DNA of 5,446 nt from an uncultured Clostridia bacterium (GCA_934168355.1 CAKPNI010000055.1:1-5446), one strand, 5' to 3'. Positions 1 through 4,806 are shown, counted from the first letter of the stretch. The notes: generated by a model from the letters alone, not told the origin. Numbers and translations are program-made.

Positions 1-435
1 TGTTTGGTAAGCAGTAATTCCATTTTCTAATATTTCTCTGGTTATTTTGTTATCTGTATAATTTACTATTTCTGCAGATAATACATATATTCTTGCAAAC
101 CCTTGATATTTTCCGTTTGCTATGCCAACAAAGTTTGTATATTTTTCAAGGGTTAGCTCTTTTTCTATGGATTTTGTTACTTCTTCTATTATATAGAAAT
201 TGTCTAGTAACCACTCTCCTGCTGGATGTATGGCTATTTTTTGTTTTATATGTTCATTTAAAAGGTTGTACACTTCTTTTATTACTTGGTAGTTTTCTCT
301 TAGTCCGGGTATTGGATATGTGTTTTTGTCTGATTTTAATTTTGTATTATGTGTGCTTGCTATTTTTTCTAGATGTTCATATAGTTCTTGCTTGTTTAGA
401 AGTGCTCCTTCTAGTTTTAGTTGTTTTGTGGTCAT
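1..435 (-). CDS. Cyclic beta-1,2-glucan synthase-like protein (GT84/GH94 type), N-terminal 145 residues only
   Basis: Partial gene: it starts at the ATG at 435-433 and stays open to the window edge, giving exactly 145 codons. An AAAGGGG ribosome binding site lies about 8 bases upstream. Residues 70-80 read HPAGEWLLDNF, close to the conserved N-terminal block (AEWLLDNFHLVEDQ-like) of NdvB/ChvB cyclic beta-1,2-glucan synthases and the related clostridial proteins annotated as GH36-type or glycosyltransferase 36. The surrounding stretch (PIPGLRENY at 41-49, NFVGIANGKY at 101-110) also fits that family as I recall it. Full-length members are usually over 2,000 residues, with membrane, glycosyltransferase and phosphorylase domains, so only the extreme N-terminus is visible. 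In Proteobacteria the enzyme polymerises UDP-glucose into cyclic periplasmic glucans; in Firmicutes the role is less clear. The family call is fairly secure, but the enzymatic activity cannot be judged from this part. Confidence 0.8.
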   Translation of the reverse strand, partial: MTTKQLKLEGALLNKQELYEHLEKIASTHNTKLKSDKNTYPIPGLRENYQVIKEVYNLLNEHIKQKIAIHPAGEWLLDNFYIIEEVTKSIEKELTLEKYTNFVGIANGKYQGFARIYVLSAEIVNYTDNKITREILENGITAYQT

Positions 436-509
436 AAATTTTTCCCCTTTTTGCTTTTTGTGGTTATTGTTTGCTGTTTGGGGATTTTTTATACATTTTT
501 TGCTTTTTA

Positions 510-536
510 AAAGCTTACCTTGAAAAGGTAAGCTTT
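510..536. other. 12-bp perfect hairpin upstream of the glucan synthase gene
   Basis: AAAGCTTACCTT at 510-521 pairs perfectly with AAGGTAAGCTTT at 525-536 around a three-base loop (GAA on the plus strand). Neither side is followed by a proper T-tract: the plus strand continues ATAATATTT and the minus strand TAAAAAGC. It is therefore only a weak terminator candidate. It lies about 75 bases upstream of the leftward gene starting at 435 and could also be part of that gene's leader. I found no good promoter between the hairpin and that start; a TATAAA on the minus strand near 488-493 lacks a matching -35 box. Confidence 0.5.
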
Positions 537-540
537 ATAA

Positions 541-640
541 TATTTATTCACTCTCTTACTTATAACTCGCCAAAGGGGCAGCGACAAACACATTTATTCA
601 CTCTCTCATTTTTAACTCGCCAAAGGGGCGGCGGCAAAAA
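541..640. repeat. Two tandem copies of a 50-bp repeat
   Basis: The copies run 541-590 and 591-640 and differ at 7 of 50 positions by direct comparison. A third copy begins at 641 (CATTTA) but decays at once. Each unit holds the most GC-rich patch of the surrounding DNA, ACTCGCCAAAGGGGC, with a short CGCC/GGCG inverted repeat in the second copy. On the minus strand the pair can be read as a 27-codon frame, but it has no ribosome binding site and merely repeats itself, so I do not call a gene. The remaining gap (641-738) holds only a weak 6-bp inverted repeat, CACTTT/AAAGTG at 665-683; I see no gene there. Confidence 0.8.
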
Positions 641-738
641 CATTTAATTAACAATAAAATTTTACACTTTCTACCTTAAAGTGCCTTTTCCACTCTGATA
701 CAATATAAAAATAATTATTCACAATAGCTTCTAATATA

Positions 739-1014
739 TTAGGCACTACGAAGTCCTCCTTCTCTTGCAAGTCTATAAAATGATGGTAGTCCTCTTTCTA
801 CTACAGTTTTAAATATTTCTATTTCTTCTTCCGTATAGTTTCCATCTTTATATATAATTTTACAACTTGGCAATTCAAACCTTACACTATCAAAGCCATT
901 TTCCGTTGCTCTTTCAAAATGAACATGCATAATTTCTTCTCCATTATCATTTTTCATAATTTGTGAAAAAACTACTTCCGTTTCATCTGCATATTTACAA
1001 TATGGATACATCAT
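739..1014 (-). CDS. Small acidic conserved hypothetical protein (91 aa)
   Basis: I chose the ATG at 1014-1012 over the GTG at 1023. The ribosome binding site AAGGAGAG (1030-1023) ends 8 bases before the ATG but overlaps the GTG, and starting MMYPY resembles the usual start of small clostridial proteins of this type. The protein has no membrane segment or signal peptide. It reads as a compact alpha/beta protein: MMYPYCKYADETEVVFSQI (1-19), a strand-rich middle with HVHFERATENGFDSVRFELP (30-49), then an acidic helix from TEEEIEIF (61-68) and a short basic, glycine-containing tail. Uncharacterised proteins of this pattern are common in Lachnospiraceae and relatives; I know of no assigned function. 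It has its own promoter and no close partner: the nearest upstream gene on its strand ends at 1181. A toxin-antitoxin or regulatory role is conceivable but nothing in the sequence demonstrates it. Confidence 0.85.
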   Translation of the reverse strand: MMYPYCKYADETEVVFSQIMKNDNGEEIMHVHFERATENGFDSVRFELPSCKIIYKDGNYTEEEIEIFKTVVERGLPSFYRLAREGGLRSA

Positions 1015-1044
1015 TTTTATCACTCTCCTTATTAATATGCTTTT

Positions 1045-1073
1045 ATTTTACTATATATTGACATAAATATCAA
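1045..1073 (-). promoter_or_regulatory. Sigma-A promoter for the 91-aa protein gene
   Basis: On the minus strand, TTGATA (1073-1068) and TAAAAT (1050-1045) are separated by exactly 17 bases, matching 5/6 and 5/6 of the consensus. Transcription would begin near 1038, leaving a leader of about 24 bases that contains the AAGGAGAG ribosome binding site. Confidence 0.75.
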
Positions 1074-1076
1074 TAT
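1055..1076. promoter_or_regulatory. Possible operator: 7-bp inverted repeat over the -35 box
   Basis: ATATTGA (1055-1061) and TCAATAT (1070-1076) form a perfect inverted repeat with an 8-base spacer, 22 bases in all. It covers the -35 hexamer and part of the spacer of the leftward promoter. The size and position fit a binding site for a dimeric repressor. The arms are AT-rich and short, so chance is a real alternative. Confidence 0.35.
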
Positions 1077-1104
1077 CTTCGTCTCAAAATTTTGCAATAT
1101 GTAT

Positions 1105-1196
1105 TGTGCATTTTTTGAGTGATTTGTTGTGCAGATTTTGACAGTTTTGCTGTGCAAATTTTGACCATATCATTGTACATTTATCTCCATATCTCT
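1105..1196. repeat. 23-bp tandem repeats (consensus start TGTGCAAATTTTGAC)
   Basis: TGTGCA or a close variant recurs at exactly 23-base intervals, at 1105, 1128, 1151 and 1174 (the last is TGTACA). Copies two and three share TGTGCA-R-ATTTTGAC, copy one is a little further away (TTTTTTGAG), and copy four keeps little beyond its first hexamer. The fourth copy runs into the last codons of the triphosphatase gene (stop at 1183-1181). There is no hairpin with a T-tract, so this is not its terminator. Evenly spaced TG-starting repeats of about this size occur at the ends of IS21-like and some Tn7-like elements, where they bind transposase; that would make this a solitary relic end. A regulator-binding array is the other option. 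Confidence 0.7.
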
Positions 1197-1714
1197 CCAT
1201 TAATATACTTTGTCAAAGCCATAATAAAAGCACTTCTAGTTAAATCAATTCTTGATAATTCACCGCGAGTTAGCAAACCAATTCCGCCTTTTCCTTTTCC
1301 TAAATCATGTCCTTCAAAAAGTCTATCCATAACACTTCCTAATTCGTTTTCTTTAATTTCTTCTATGTATTTATCAGGAATTGGAAAACCTTGGCTCATT
1401 CCATAGCTTACTGTTCCGTTTTTATCTTCTATGACAACTGCGTTAAAATCAATCCATTCATCACATAGCAAATTTTGAATTCCACCCTCACTTGCTACAT
1501 AAAAGTCAGCTACTATATTATTTTCTTTTGCATATCTTTTCAAATTTTCAACTCTATTTCGTGCACCTTGAAATATTTCTTTGTTTAACGGTTGTGCATT
1601 TACATCTGAATTTACTGGTATTCCTTTTATTTCAATATTTTCAAAATACTTTTCAAAAGCTTCTTTTGCACCCTGTATTTTTCCTGGATTTTTTGTTCCT
1701 ATTAATATTTTCAT
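1181..1714 (-). CDS. yjjX: Inosine/xanthosine triphosphatase (YjjX / DUF84 family)
   Basis: A 177-residue cytosolic house-cleaning enzyme of the non-canonical purine NTP phosphatase family (PRRC1-like, related in fold to ITPases such as RdgB). It hydrolyses ITP and XTP to the diphosphate so that deaminated purines stay out of RNA and DNA. The N-terminal nucleotide-binding loop is GTKNPGKIQGAKEAF (6-20). The family's second block, AQPLNKEIFQGARNR (40-54), follows. VASEGGI (73-79) matches the usual V(G)xEGGI, with A-S instead of G-I before the glutamate. SQGFPIP (107-113), ELGSVMDRL (124-132) and GGIGLLTRGELSR (143-155) complete the pattern. Length is typical (about 170-180). AAGGAG lies 6 bases before the ATG. 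The rubrerythrin gene ends 60 bases upstream, and that gap is almost filled by its terminator, so expression probably needs read-through or an unseen promoter. Confidence 0.92.
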   Translation of the reverse strand: MKILIGTKNPGKIQGAKEAFEKYFENIEIKGIPVNSDVNAQPLNKEIFQGARNRVENLKRYAKENNIVADFYVASEGGIQNLLCDEWIDFNAVVIEDKNGTVSYGMSQGFPIPDKYIEEIKENELGSVMDRLFEGHDLGKGKGGIGLLTRGELSRIDLTRSAFIMALTKYINGEIWR

Positions 1715-1729
1715 TATTTTCTCCTTCTA

Positions 1730-1765
1730 TAAAAAATCCTCGGAAACCAACTGATTTCCAAGGAT
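1730..1765 (-). terminator. Rho-independent terminator of the rubrerythrin gene
   Basis: On the minus strand the arms at 1765-1755 and 1746-1736 form an 11-bp stem around an 8-base loop, followed by a run of six T. The single non-Watson-Crick pair (1741/1760) is C-A on the plus strand but G-U in minus-strand RNA, supporting action on the leftward transcript. It begins 9 bases after the rubrerythrin stop and ends just upstream of the ribosome binding site of the triphosphatase gene. Confidence 0.88.
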
Positions 1766-1774
1766 GTAAATATA

Positions 1775-2308
1775 TTAATAATTTTCAGCTTTAATTTCAA
1801 AGTAAGCTTGTGGGTGACTGCAAACTGGACAAATTTCTGGTGCTTTTGTACCAACAACAATATGACCACAGTTTCTACATTTCCAAATCTTAACTTCTCC
1901 TGCTTCGAAAACTTTTCCTTCTTTAACATTTTCTAATAATTTTTTAAATCTTTCTTCATGTTCTTTTTCTATTTTACCAACTGCTTCAAAAAGATATGCA
2001 ATTCTGTCAAATCCCTCTTCTTTAGCAACTTTAGCAAATTCGTCATACATGTCTGTCCATTCATAATTTTCACCATCAGCTGCTGCTTTTAAATTTTCAG
2101 CAGTATTTCCAATTCCATTTAATTCTTTAAGCCACATTTTTGCATGTTCTTTCTCATTATGAGCAGTTTCTTCGAATATAGCTGCTATTTGTTCATATCC
2201 ATCTTTTTTTGCTTGACTTGCAAAATAACTATATTTATTTCTAGCTTGAGATTCTCCTGCAAATGCTGCCTTTAAATTAGCTTCTGTTTTTGTTCCTTTT
2301 AAATCCAT
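1775..2308 (-). CDS. rbr: Rubrerythrin (di-iron peroxidase with rubredoxin domain)
   Basis: A complete 177-residue classical rubrerythrin, a cytosolic enzyme of anaerobes that reduces hydrogen peroxide to water using electrons from rubredoxin and NAD(P)H oxidoreductases. The ferritin-like four-helix domain spans about residues 1-135. The expected di-iron ligands can be placed at E19, E52, H55 (EKEH), E80 and E83 (GENYEW) and E114 (IEKEHEERF). The C-terminal rubredoxin-like domain has two iron-binding knuckles, CRNCGH (144-149) and CPVCSHPQAYFE (160-171), so C144, C147, C160 and C163 hold the Fe(Cys)4 site. All key residues are present. The start is fixed by a perfect AGGAGG at 2322-2317, 8 bases from the ATG. 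It has its own promoter and terminator and is probably monocistronic, divergent from the DUF1064 gene. No PerR-box-like operator was evident. Confidence 0.97.
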   Translation of the reverse strand: MDLKGTKTEANLKAAFAGESQARNKYSYFASQAKKDGYEQIAAIFEETAHNEKEHAKMWLKELNGIGNTAENLKAAADGENYEWTDMYDEFAKVAKEEGFDRIAYLFEAVGKIEKEHEERFKKLLENVKEGKVFEAGEVKIWKCRNCGHIVVGTKAPEICPVCSHPQAYFEIKAENY

Positions 2309-2334
2309 TTTTAGTACCTCCTAATTTTTTTCTT

Positions 2335-2362
2335 ATTATATCACATTTTTTAGTTTTTACAA
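2335..2362 (-). promoter_or_regulatory. Promoter of the rubrerythrin gene
   Basis: On the minus strand a perfect TATAAT (2340-2335), preceded by TGA as an extended -10 (TGATATAAT), lies 16 bases after TTGTAA (2362-2357; 4/6 match). The predicted start is near 2328, only a few bases before the AGGAGG site, giving a leader of about 20 bases. Confidence 0.78.
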
Positions 2363-2382
2363 GCTTTATTTTTAATTATTTA

Positions 2383-2411
2383 TTGACATATTTGGAAGCT
2401 TTTAGTAAAAT
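2383..2411 (+). promoter_or_regulatory. Promoter of the DUF1064 gene
   Basis: A perfect TTGACA (2383-2388), a 17-base spacer and TAAAAT (2406-2411, 5/6) make a strong promoter diverging from that of rubrerythrin. Transcription would begin near 2418, so the leader of about 85 bases includes the whole palindrome at 2430-2486. Its first 12 bases, TTGACATATTTG, recur exactly in the promoter of the next gene at 2864-2875. Confidence 0.75.
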
Positions 2412-2429
2412 ATTTGTTTGTAAGGAACA

Positions 2430-2486
2430 TTTTTTGAAAAGGGGACGGTTCCTTTTTCAAAAAGGAACCGTCCCCTTTTCAAAAAA
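2430..2486. repeat. Perfect 57-base palindromic element (28-bp arms, 1-base centre)
   Basis: The arms 2430-2457 and 2459-2486 are exact reverse complements around C2458. The core is GGGGACGGTTCC/GGAACCGTCCCC, flanked by A/T runs, and is far more GC-rich than its surroundings. In RNA it would form a very stable hairpin. It lies in the leader of the DUF1064 gene, and its right base is two bases from the GAAAGGA ribosome binding site. Palindromes with GGGGAC/GTCCCC ends are, from general memory, dispersed in many Firmicutes genomes and resemble REP-like elements mobilised by RAYT transposases. The four T after the core stem could make it a weak terminator in either direction, but the A-tract pairs with those T bases. 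Confidence 0.9.
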
Positions 2487-2502
2487 AGAAAGGATAAAAA
2501 AT

Positions 2503-2859
2503 ATGGAACACTGGAGCGTAGAAGATTATAAAAATTACACAGGAAAAAAAACGACCCCAAAGGCCAAATATAGGTCATACAAAACATCAGTAGATGGACA
2601 CACATTTGATAGTTTAAAAGAAGCAAATTATTACAATGATTTAAAATTAAGACTAAAATGTAATGACATAAAAGGATTTTGTTTGCAACCAACATTTATT
2701 CTTGCACCTGGATTAAAATATAAAGCAGATTTTATTGTTTTTAACAATGATGGAACTTATGATGTCATTGATGTTAAAGGGTTTAAGACAAAAGAATATA
2801 TTGCCAAGAAAAAAGTTTTTGAAGATAAATATAATCTAAAATTGACAGAAATCGAGTAA
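2503..2859 (+). CDS. DUF1064 family phage-type protein, probable PD-(D/E)XK nuclease fold (118 aa)
   Basis: The frame is open further upstream, but that part runs through the promoter and palindrome. The ATG at 2503 has GAAAGGA 8 bases before it and gives the usual length for the family (about 110-130 aa). The pattern is that of DUF1064, small proteins found in phages and prophages: KYRSYKTSVDGHTFDSLKEA (22-41), a helix with E40, then LQPTFIL (61-67), YKADFIV (73-79) and DVIDVKG (87-93), ending in KKKVFEDKYN (102-111). E40, D76 and the D90-V-K92 pair can be lined up with the E...D...(D/E)xK catalytic residues of the PD-(D/E)XK nuclease superfamily, which includes resolvases and restriction-type enzymes. 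Substrate and biological role are unknown. No other phage genes surround it, so it looks like a stand-alone or domesticated gene. Its transcript may continue into the amidase-like gene 62 bases downstream, though that has its own promoter. Confidence 0.82.
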   Translation: MEHWSVEDYKNYTGKKTTPKAKYRSYKTSVDGHTFDSLKEANYYNDLKLRLKCNDIKGFCLQPTFILAPGLKYKADFIVFNNDGTYDVIDVKGFKTKEYIAKKKVFEDKYNLKLTEIE

Positions 2860-2863
2860 TTTC

Positions 2864-2892
2864 TTGACATATTTGCATTTTTCTTATATATT
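2864..2892 (+). promoter_or_regulatory. Promoter of the amidase-like gene
   Basis: TTGACA (2864-2869, perfect), a 17-base spacer and TATATT (2887-2892, 5/6). The predicted start is near 2899, about 23 bases before the TTG start codon. It begins 5 bases after the stop of the DUF1064 gene. Most of it lies within the inverted repeat at 2868-2910. Confidence 0.75.
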
Positions 2893-2910
2893 AAAAAAAA
2901 TGCAAATATG
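2868..2910. promoter_or_regulatory. 15-bp perfect inverted repeat spanning the promoter (candidate operator)
   Basis: CATATTTGCATTTTT (2868-2882) and AAAAATGCAAATATG (2896-2910) are exact reverse complements separated by 13 bases that contain the -10 box. The left arm starts inside the -35 hexamer and the right arm ends at the ribosome binding site. RNA started from this promoter would carry only the right arm, so a hairpin could form only in read-through transcripts from the upstream gene, where it would end against the ribosome binding site. A DNA-level operator, or a switch separating read-through from local transcripts, are both possible. Confidence 0.6.
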
Positions 2911-2921
2911 AGGTGATTTTA

Positions 2922-4277
2922 TTGAAAATAAATATGTCTAGGCCTAAAGAATTTTATATAAAAATTATAGTAATTCTTTTTATAATTTTAATGGCAGTTC
3001 TGATATTTGTAAAATTTCGAAAGGATACTAATCCAAATAGAATTACAGAAGAACAAAAAAATGCTCTTTTTAGTAGCATCGAGAAAAATACAAATGCAAA
3101 TGTTACAAGATTTGCAACCTATGGAACTCATTTTAATATAGATGGAACTATCGATATTGTTAAGGTATCAGGCATCAAAATAGATTATGTTGATTTAATT
3201 GTAAAAAAATTAAATGGCGATGAAAATACTATAAAAGCTAATTTTAATTATTCTGATAATGTCTGTTCTTTTTCTACATCAGATGAAATAAACACTGGTA
3301 TAGATTTAGAAAGTTTAACAGAGGATTCATATTATGTTTTTGTAAGAGTGACCTTCTCGAATAGTGATGTAAAATATTACTCACTTGTTAATAATTCTGA
3401 ATATAATGATATAACATATTATACTATTACCAAAAACAATGCAAACAATAAAGTAAATATTTCGTTTGACACATATAATGATACCAAATATATGCTAATA
3501 TCAGTCGAAAAAGCTTCATATTTACCTGATGATGTATATGATATTGCAATTGACCCATCCAGAGGAGGACGTGACAAAGGTTCTGCTTCAGGTGATTTAA
3601 CAGAAGCTGATTTGGTTTTAAATTATGGTTTAAAATTAAAATCTGAACTTGAAAATCTTGGTTTAAAAGTTTATATTTCAAGAGATGAAAATTCTTCTAA
3701 AACAGAAGATACAGCTAATAATATGTATAGCGAAAATGGAAGAATAAATCTTTTAAATGCTTCTCATGCTAAACTTTTGATATCTCTTCAGATTAACGGA
3801 ACATCTTATAACAAAAAAAATGGCGGAATAGAAGTTTACGCACCAAGCAATTGTAATTTGGATTTTGCATCTACTCTTGCTGAAAACTTAGTTAATAAAT
3901 CTGGTTTATACTGTTCACAAAATACACAGTTTAGAAAATCAGATGGCGTATATGTTCGTAATTTTACCAATAGTGATATTTTAGCATTTAAGTCTAATGC
4001 TATTAGAGGAAAATATGAACCATATAATATTTCTTTGGCTACTCCCTATTTATATATAATTAGGGAAACTGGTGGAATTTCTACAAATGCTTTTGTTGAT
4101 GGTAGAAATACTAAATATGGTGCTAATAAATATTATAAATCTAATACTGGTATCGAAGCTTATGTCATTAATCTTGGATACATGTCTGTTGAACAGGATT
4201 TAAACAATATTACTAATAATATGAATGGTTACATAAATGGTATATTAGATAGCATAAAATCTTATTGTAATTTATAA
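2922..4277 (+). CDS. Membrane-anchored Amidase_3-like protein with substituted active site (probable pseudo-amidase)
   Basis: I place the start at TTG 2922, giving 451 residues, because GAGGTGA (2910-2916) lies 5 bases before it; the GTG at 2913 overlaps that site and the ATG at 2934 is too far. Residues 13-30 are one hydrophobic membrane segment after a short basic N-terminus, so the rest should be extracellular. Residues about 40-205 are an unrecognised, strand-rich, Asn-rich region. Residues about 208-450 follow the N-acetylmuramoyl-L-alanine amidase (Amidase_3) pattern: IDPSRGGRDKGS, LTEADLVL, VYISRDE, GRINLLNASHAKLLISLQ, GGIEVYAP and YVINLGYMS. In active enzymes these blocks read DPGHGG, an E, SIHAN and VELGFLSN. 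Here the first zinc histidine is R214, the second Q290 and the catalytic glutamate N417; only E228 remains. The gene is long, intact and well expressed in layout, so I infer a non-catalytic wall-binding or regulatory role rather than decay. Confidence 0.82.
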   Translation: MKINMSRPKEFYIKIIVILFIILMAVLIFVKFRKDTNPNRITEEQKNALFSSIEKNTNANVTRFATYGTHFNIDGTIDIVKVSGIKIDYVDLIVKKLNGDENTIKANFNYSDNVCSFSTSDEINTGIDLESLTEDSYYVFVRVTFSNSDVKYYSLVNNSEYNDITYYTITKNNANNKVNISFDTYNDTKYMLISVEKASYLPDDVYDIAIDPSRGGRDKGSASGDLTEADLVLNYGLKLKSELENLGLKVYISRDENSSKTEDTANNMYSENGRINLLNASHAKLLISLQINGTSYNKKNGGIEVYAPSNCNLDFASTLAENLVNKSGLYCSQNTQFRKSDGVYVRNFTNSDILAFKSNAIRGKYEPYNISLATPYLYIIRETGGISTNAFVDGRNTKYGANKYYKSNTGIEAYVINLGYMSVEQDLNNITNNMNGYINGILDSIKSYCNL

Positions 4278-4320
4278 AAAATACCCCAAAGTTGTTTGTA
4301 ACAATTTTGGGATATTTTTT
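4276..4320. terminator. Bidirectional terminator between convergent genes
   Basis: A long stem pairs 4276-4296 with 4300-4320 around the loop TGT, with the core CCCAAAGTTGTT/AACAATTTTGGG, one G-U pair on the plus strand (4291/4305) and one C-A mismatch (4284/4312). It carries A-runs on the left and T-runs on the right, so each strand sees a hairpin followed by a T-tract. It overlaps the stop of the amidase-like gene and reaches the first base of the guanine deaminase stop. Confidence 0.88.
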
Positions 4321-4781
4321 TAATATATAGTTCCATTTTGCTTTTTGTATTCTTCAAATGTTTTTATGCATTCTTCTCTATCTAGTTGCTGTAAATTTAT
4401 TAGTTCGTTATTTTTGCCTTTTAGATAGTCATATATTATATCATCTCTAAAGCCAATATTTCCTGCATCTTCTTTTGTGCAACCATAATATACTTCTTTT
4501 ATGTTTGCCCATATGATTGCTGACAGACACATTGGACATGGTTCACATGAGGTATATAATATGCAATCTGATAAATCGTATTTATTCATTTTTTTACAGG
4601 CATTTCTTATTGCTACTATTTCTGCATGTGCTGTTGGGTCTTGTTGTTTTAATACTTGATTATTTCCATTTGCAATTATGTTTCCGTCTTTGTCTGTTAT
4701 TACTGCTCCAAATGGTCCTCCCTCTTTTTGCTTTATTCCTGTATCTGCGTTTTGTTTGGCCTTATTCATGTATTTATTCAT
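4320..4781 (-). CDS. guaD: Guanine deaminase (cytidine deaminase-like fold)
   Basis: A 153-residue cytosolic zinc enzyme that converts guanine to xanthine in purine salvage and nitrogen recovery. The zinc site is complete: DPTAHAE (48-54) gives ligand H52 and proton shuttle E54, and SCEPCPMC (78-85) gives C82 and C85. The substrate-end motif GGPFGAVI (21-28) is present. I prefer guanine deaminase over tRNA adenosine deaminase TadA: TSCEPCPMCLSAIIWA, the GFRDDIIYDYL block (110-120) and the C-terminal tyrosine (GTIY) match Bacillus subtilis GuaD, whereas TadA has TLEPCPMCAGAI. Length equals that of GuaD (about 156). AAGGAG (4795-4790) lies 8 bases before the ATG. The gene follows the initiator tRNA on the same strand and converges on the amidase-like gene. 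Confidence 0.9.
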   Translation of the reverse strand: MNKYMNKAKQNADTGIKQKEGGPFGAVITDKDGNIIANGNNQVLKQQDPTAHAEIVAIRNACKKMNKYDLSDCILYTSCEPCPMCLSAIIWANIKEVYYGCTKEDAGNIGFRDDIIYDYLKGKNNELINLQQLDREECIKTFEEYKKQNGTIY

Positions 4782-4806
4782 AATTTTTTCTCCTTATTGA
4801 AAAATA

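Noticed and set aside
93..523. Two leucine-rich plus-strand frames
   Set aside because: They are shadows of the leftward glucan synthase gene in AT-rich DNA; the minus frame matches a known family and has a ribosome binding site.
564..647. 27-codon minus-strand frame within the 50-bp repeats
   Set aside because: No ribosome binding site, and the peptide simply follows the repeated DNA.
1058..1086. Rightward promoter starting with the perfect TTGACA at 1058
   Set aside because: No acceptable -10 box occurs 16-18 bases downstream and no rightward gene follows.
1105..1196. 23-bp repeats as a CRISPR array
   Set aside because: The units are contiguous with no unique spacers, are shorter than usual CRISPR repeats with spacers, and no cas genes are visible.
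1714..1929. 71-aa minus-strand frame between yjjX and rubrerythrin
   Set aside because: It overlaps the rubredoxin domain coding sequence and the terminator in another frame; no ribosome binding site or recognisable domain.
2290..2502. N-terminal extension of the DUF1064 frame
   Set aside because: It covers the rubrerythrin start, both divergent promoters and the palindrome. The ATG at 2503 has the proper ribosome binding site and gives the family length.
2402..2695. 97-aa minus-strand frame across the palindrome
   Set aside because: It overlaps the well-supported DUF1064 gene antisense, and its RFLFEKGTVPFSK portion is just translated palindrome.
4320..4781. Annotation as tRNA adenosine deaminase TadA
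   Set aside because: The SCEPCPMCLSAIIWA and GFRDDIIY blocks and the C-terminal tyrosine match guanine deaminase, not the TLEPCPMCAGA signature of TadA.
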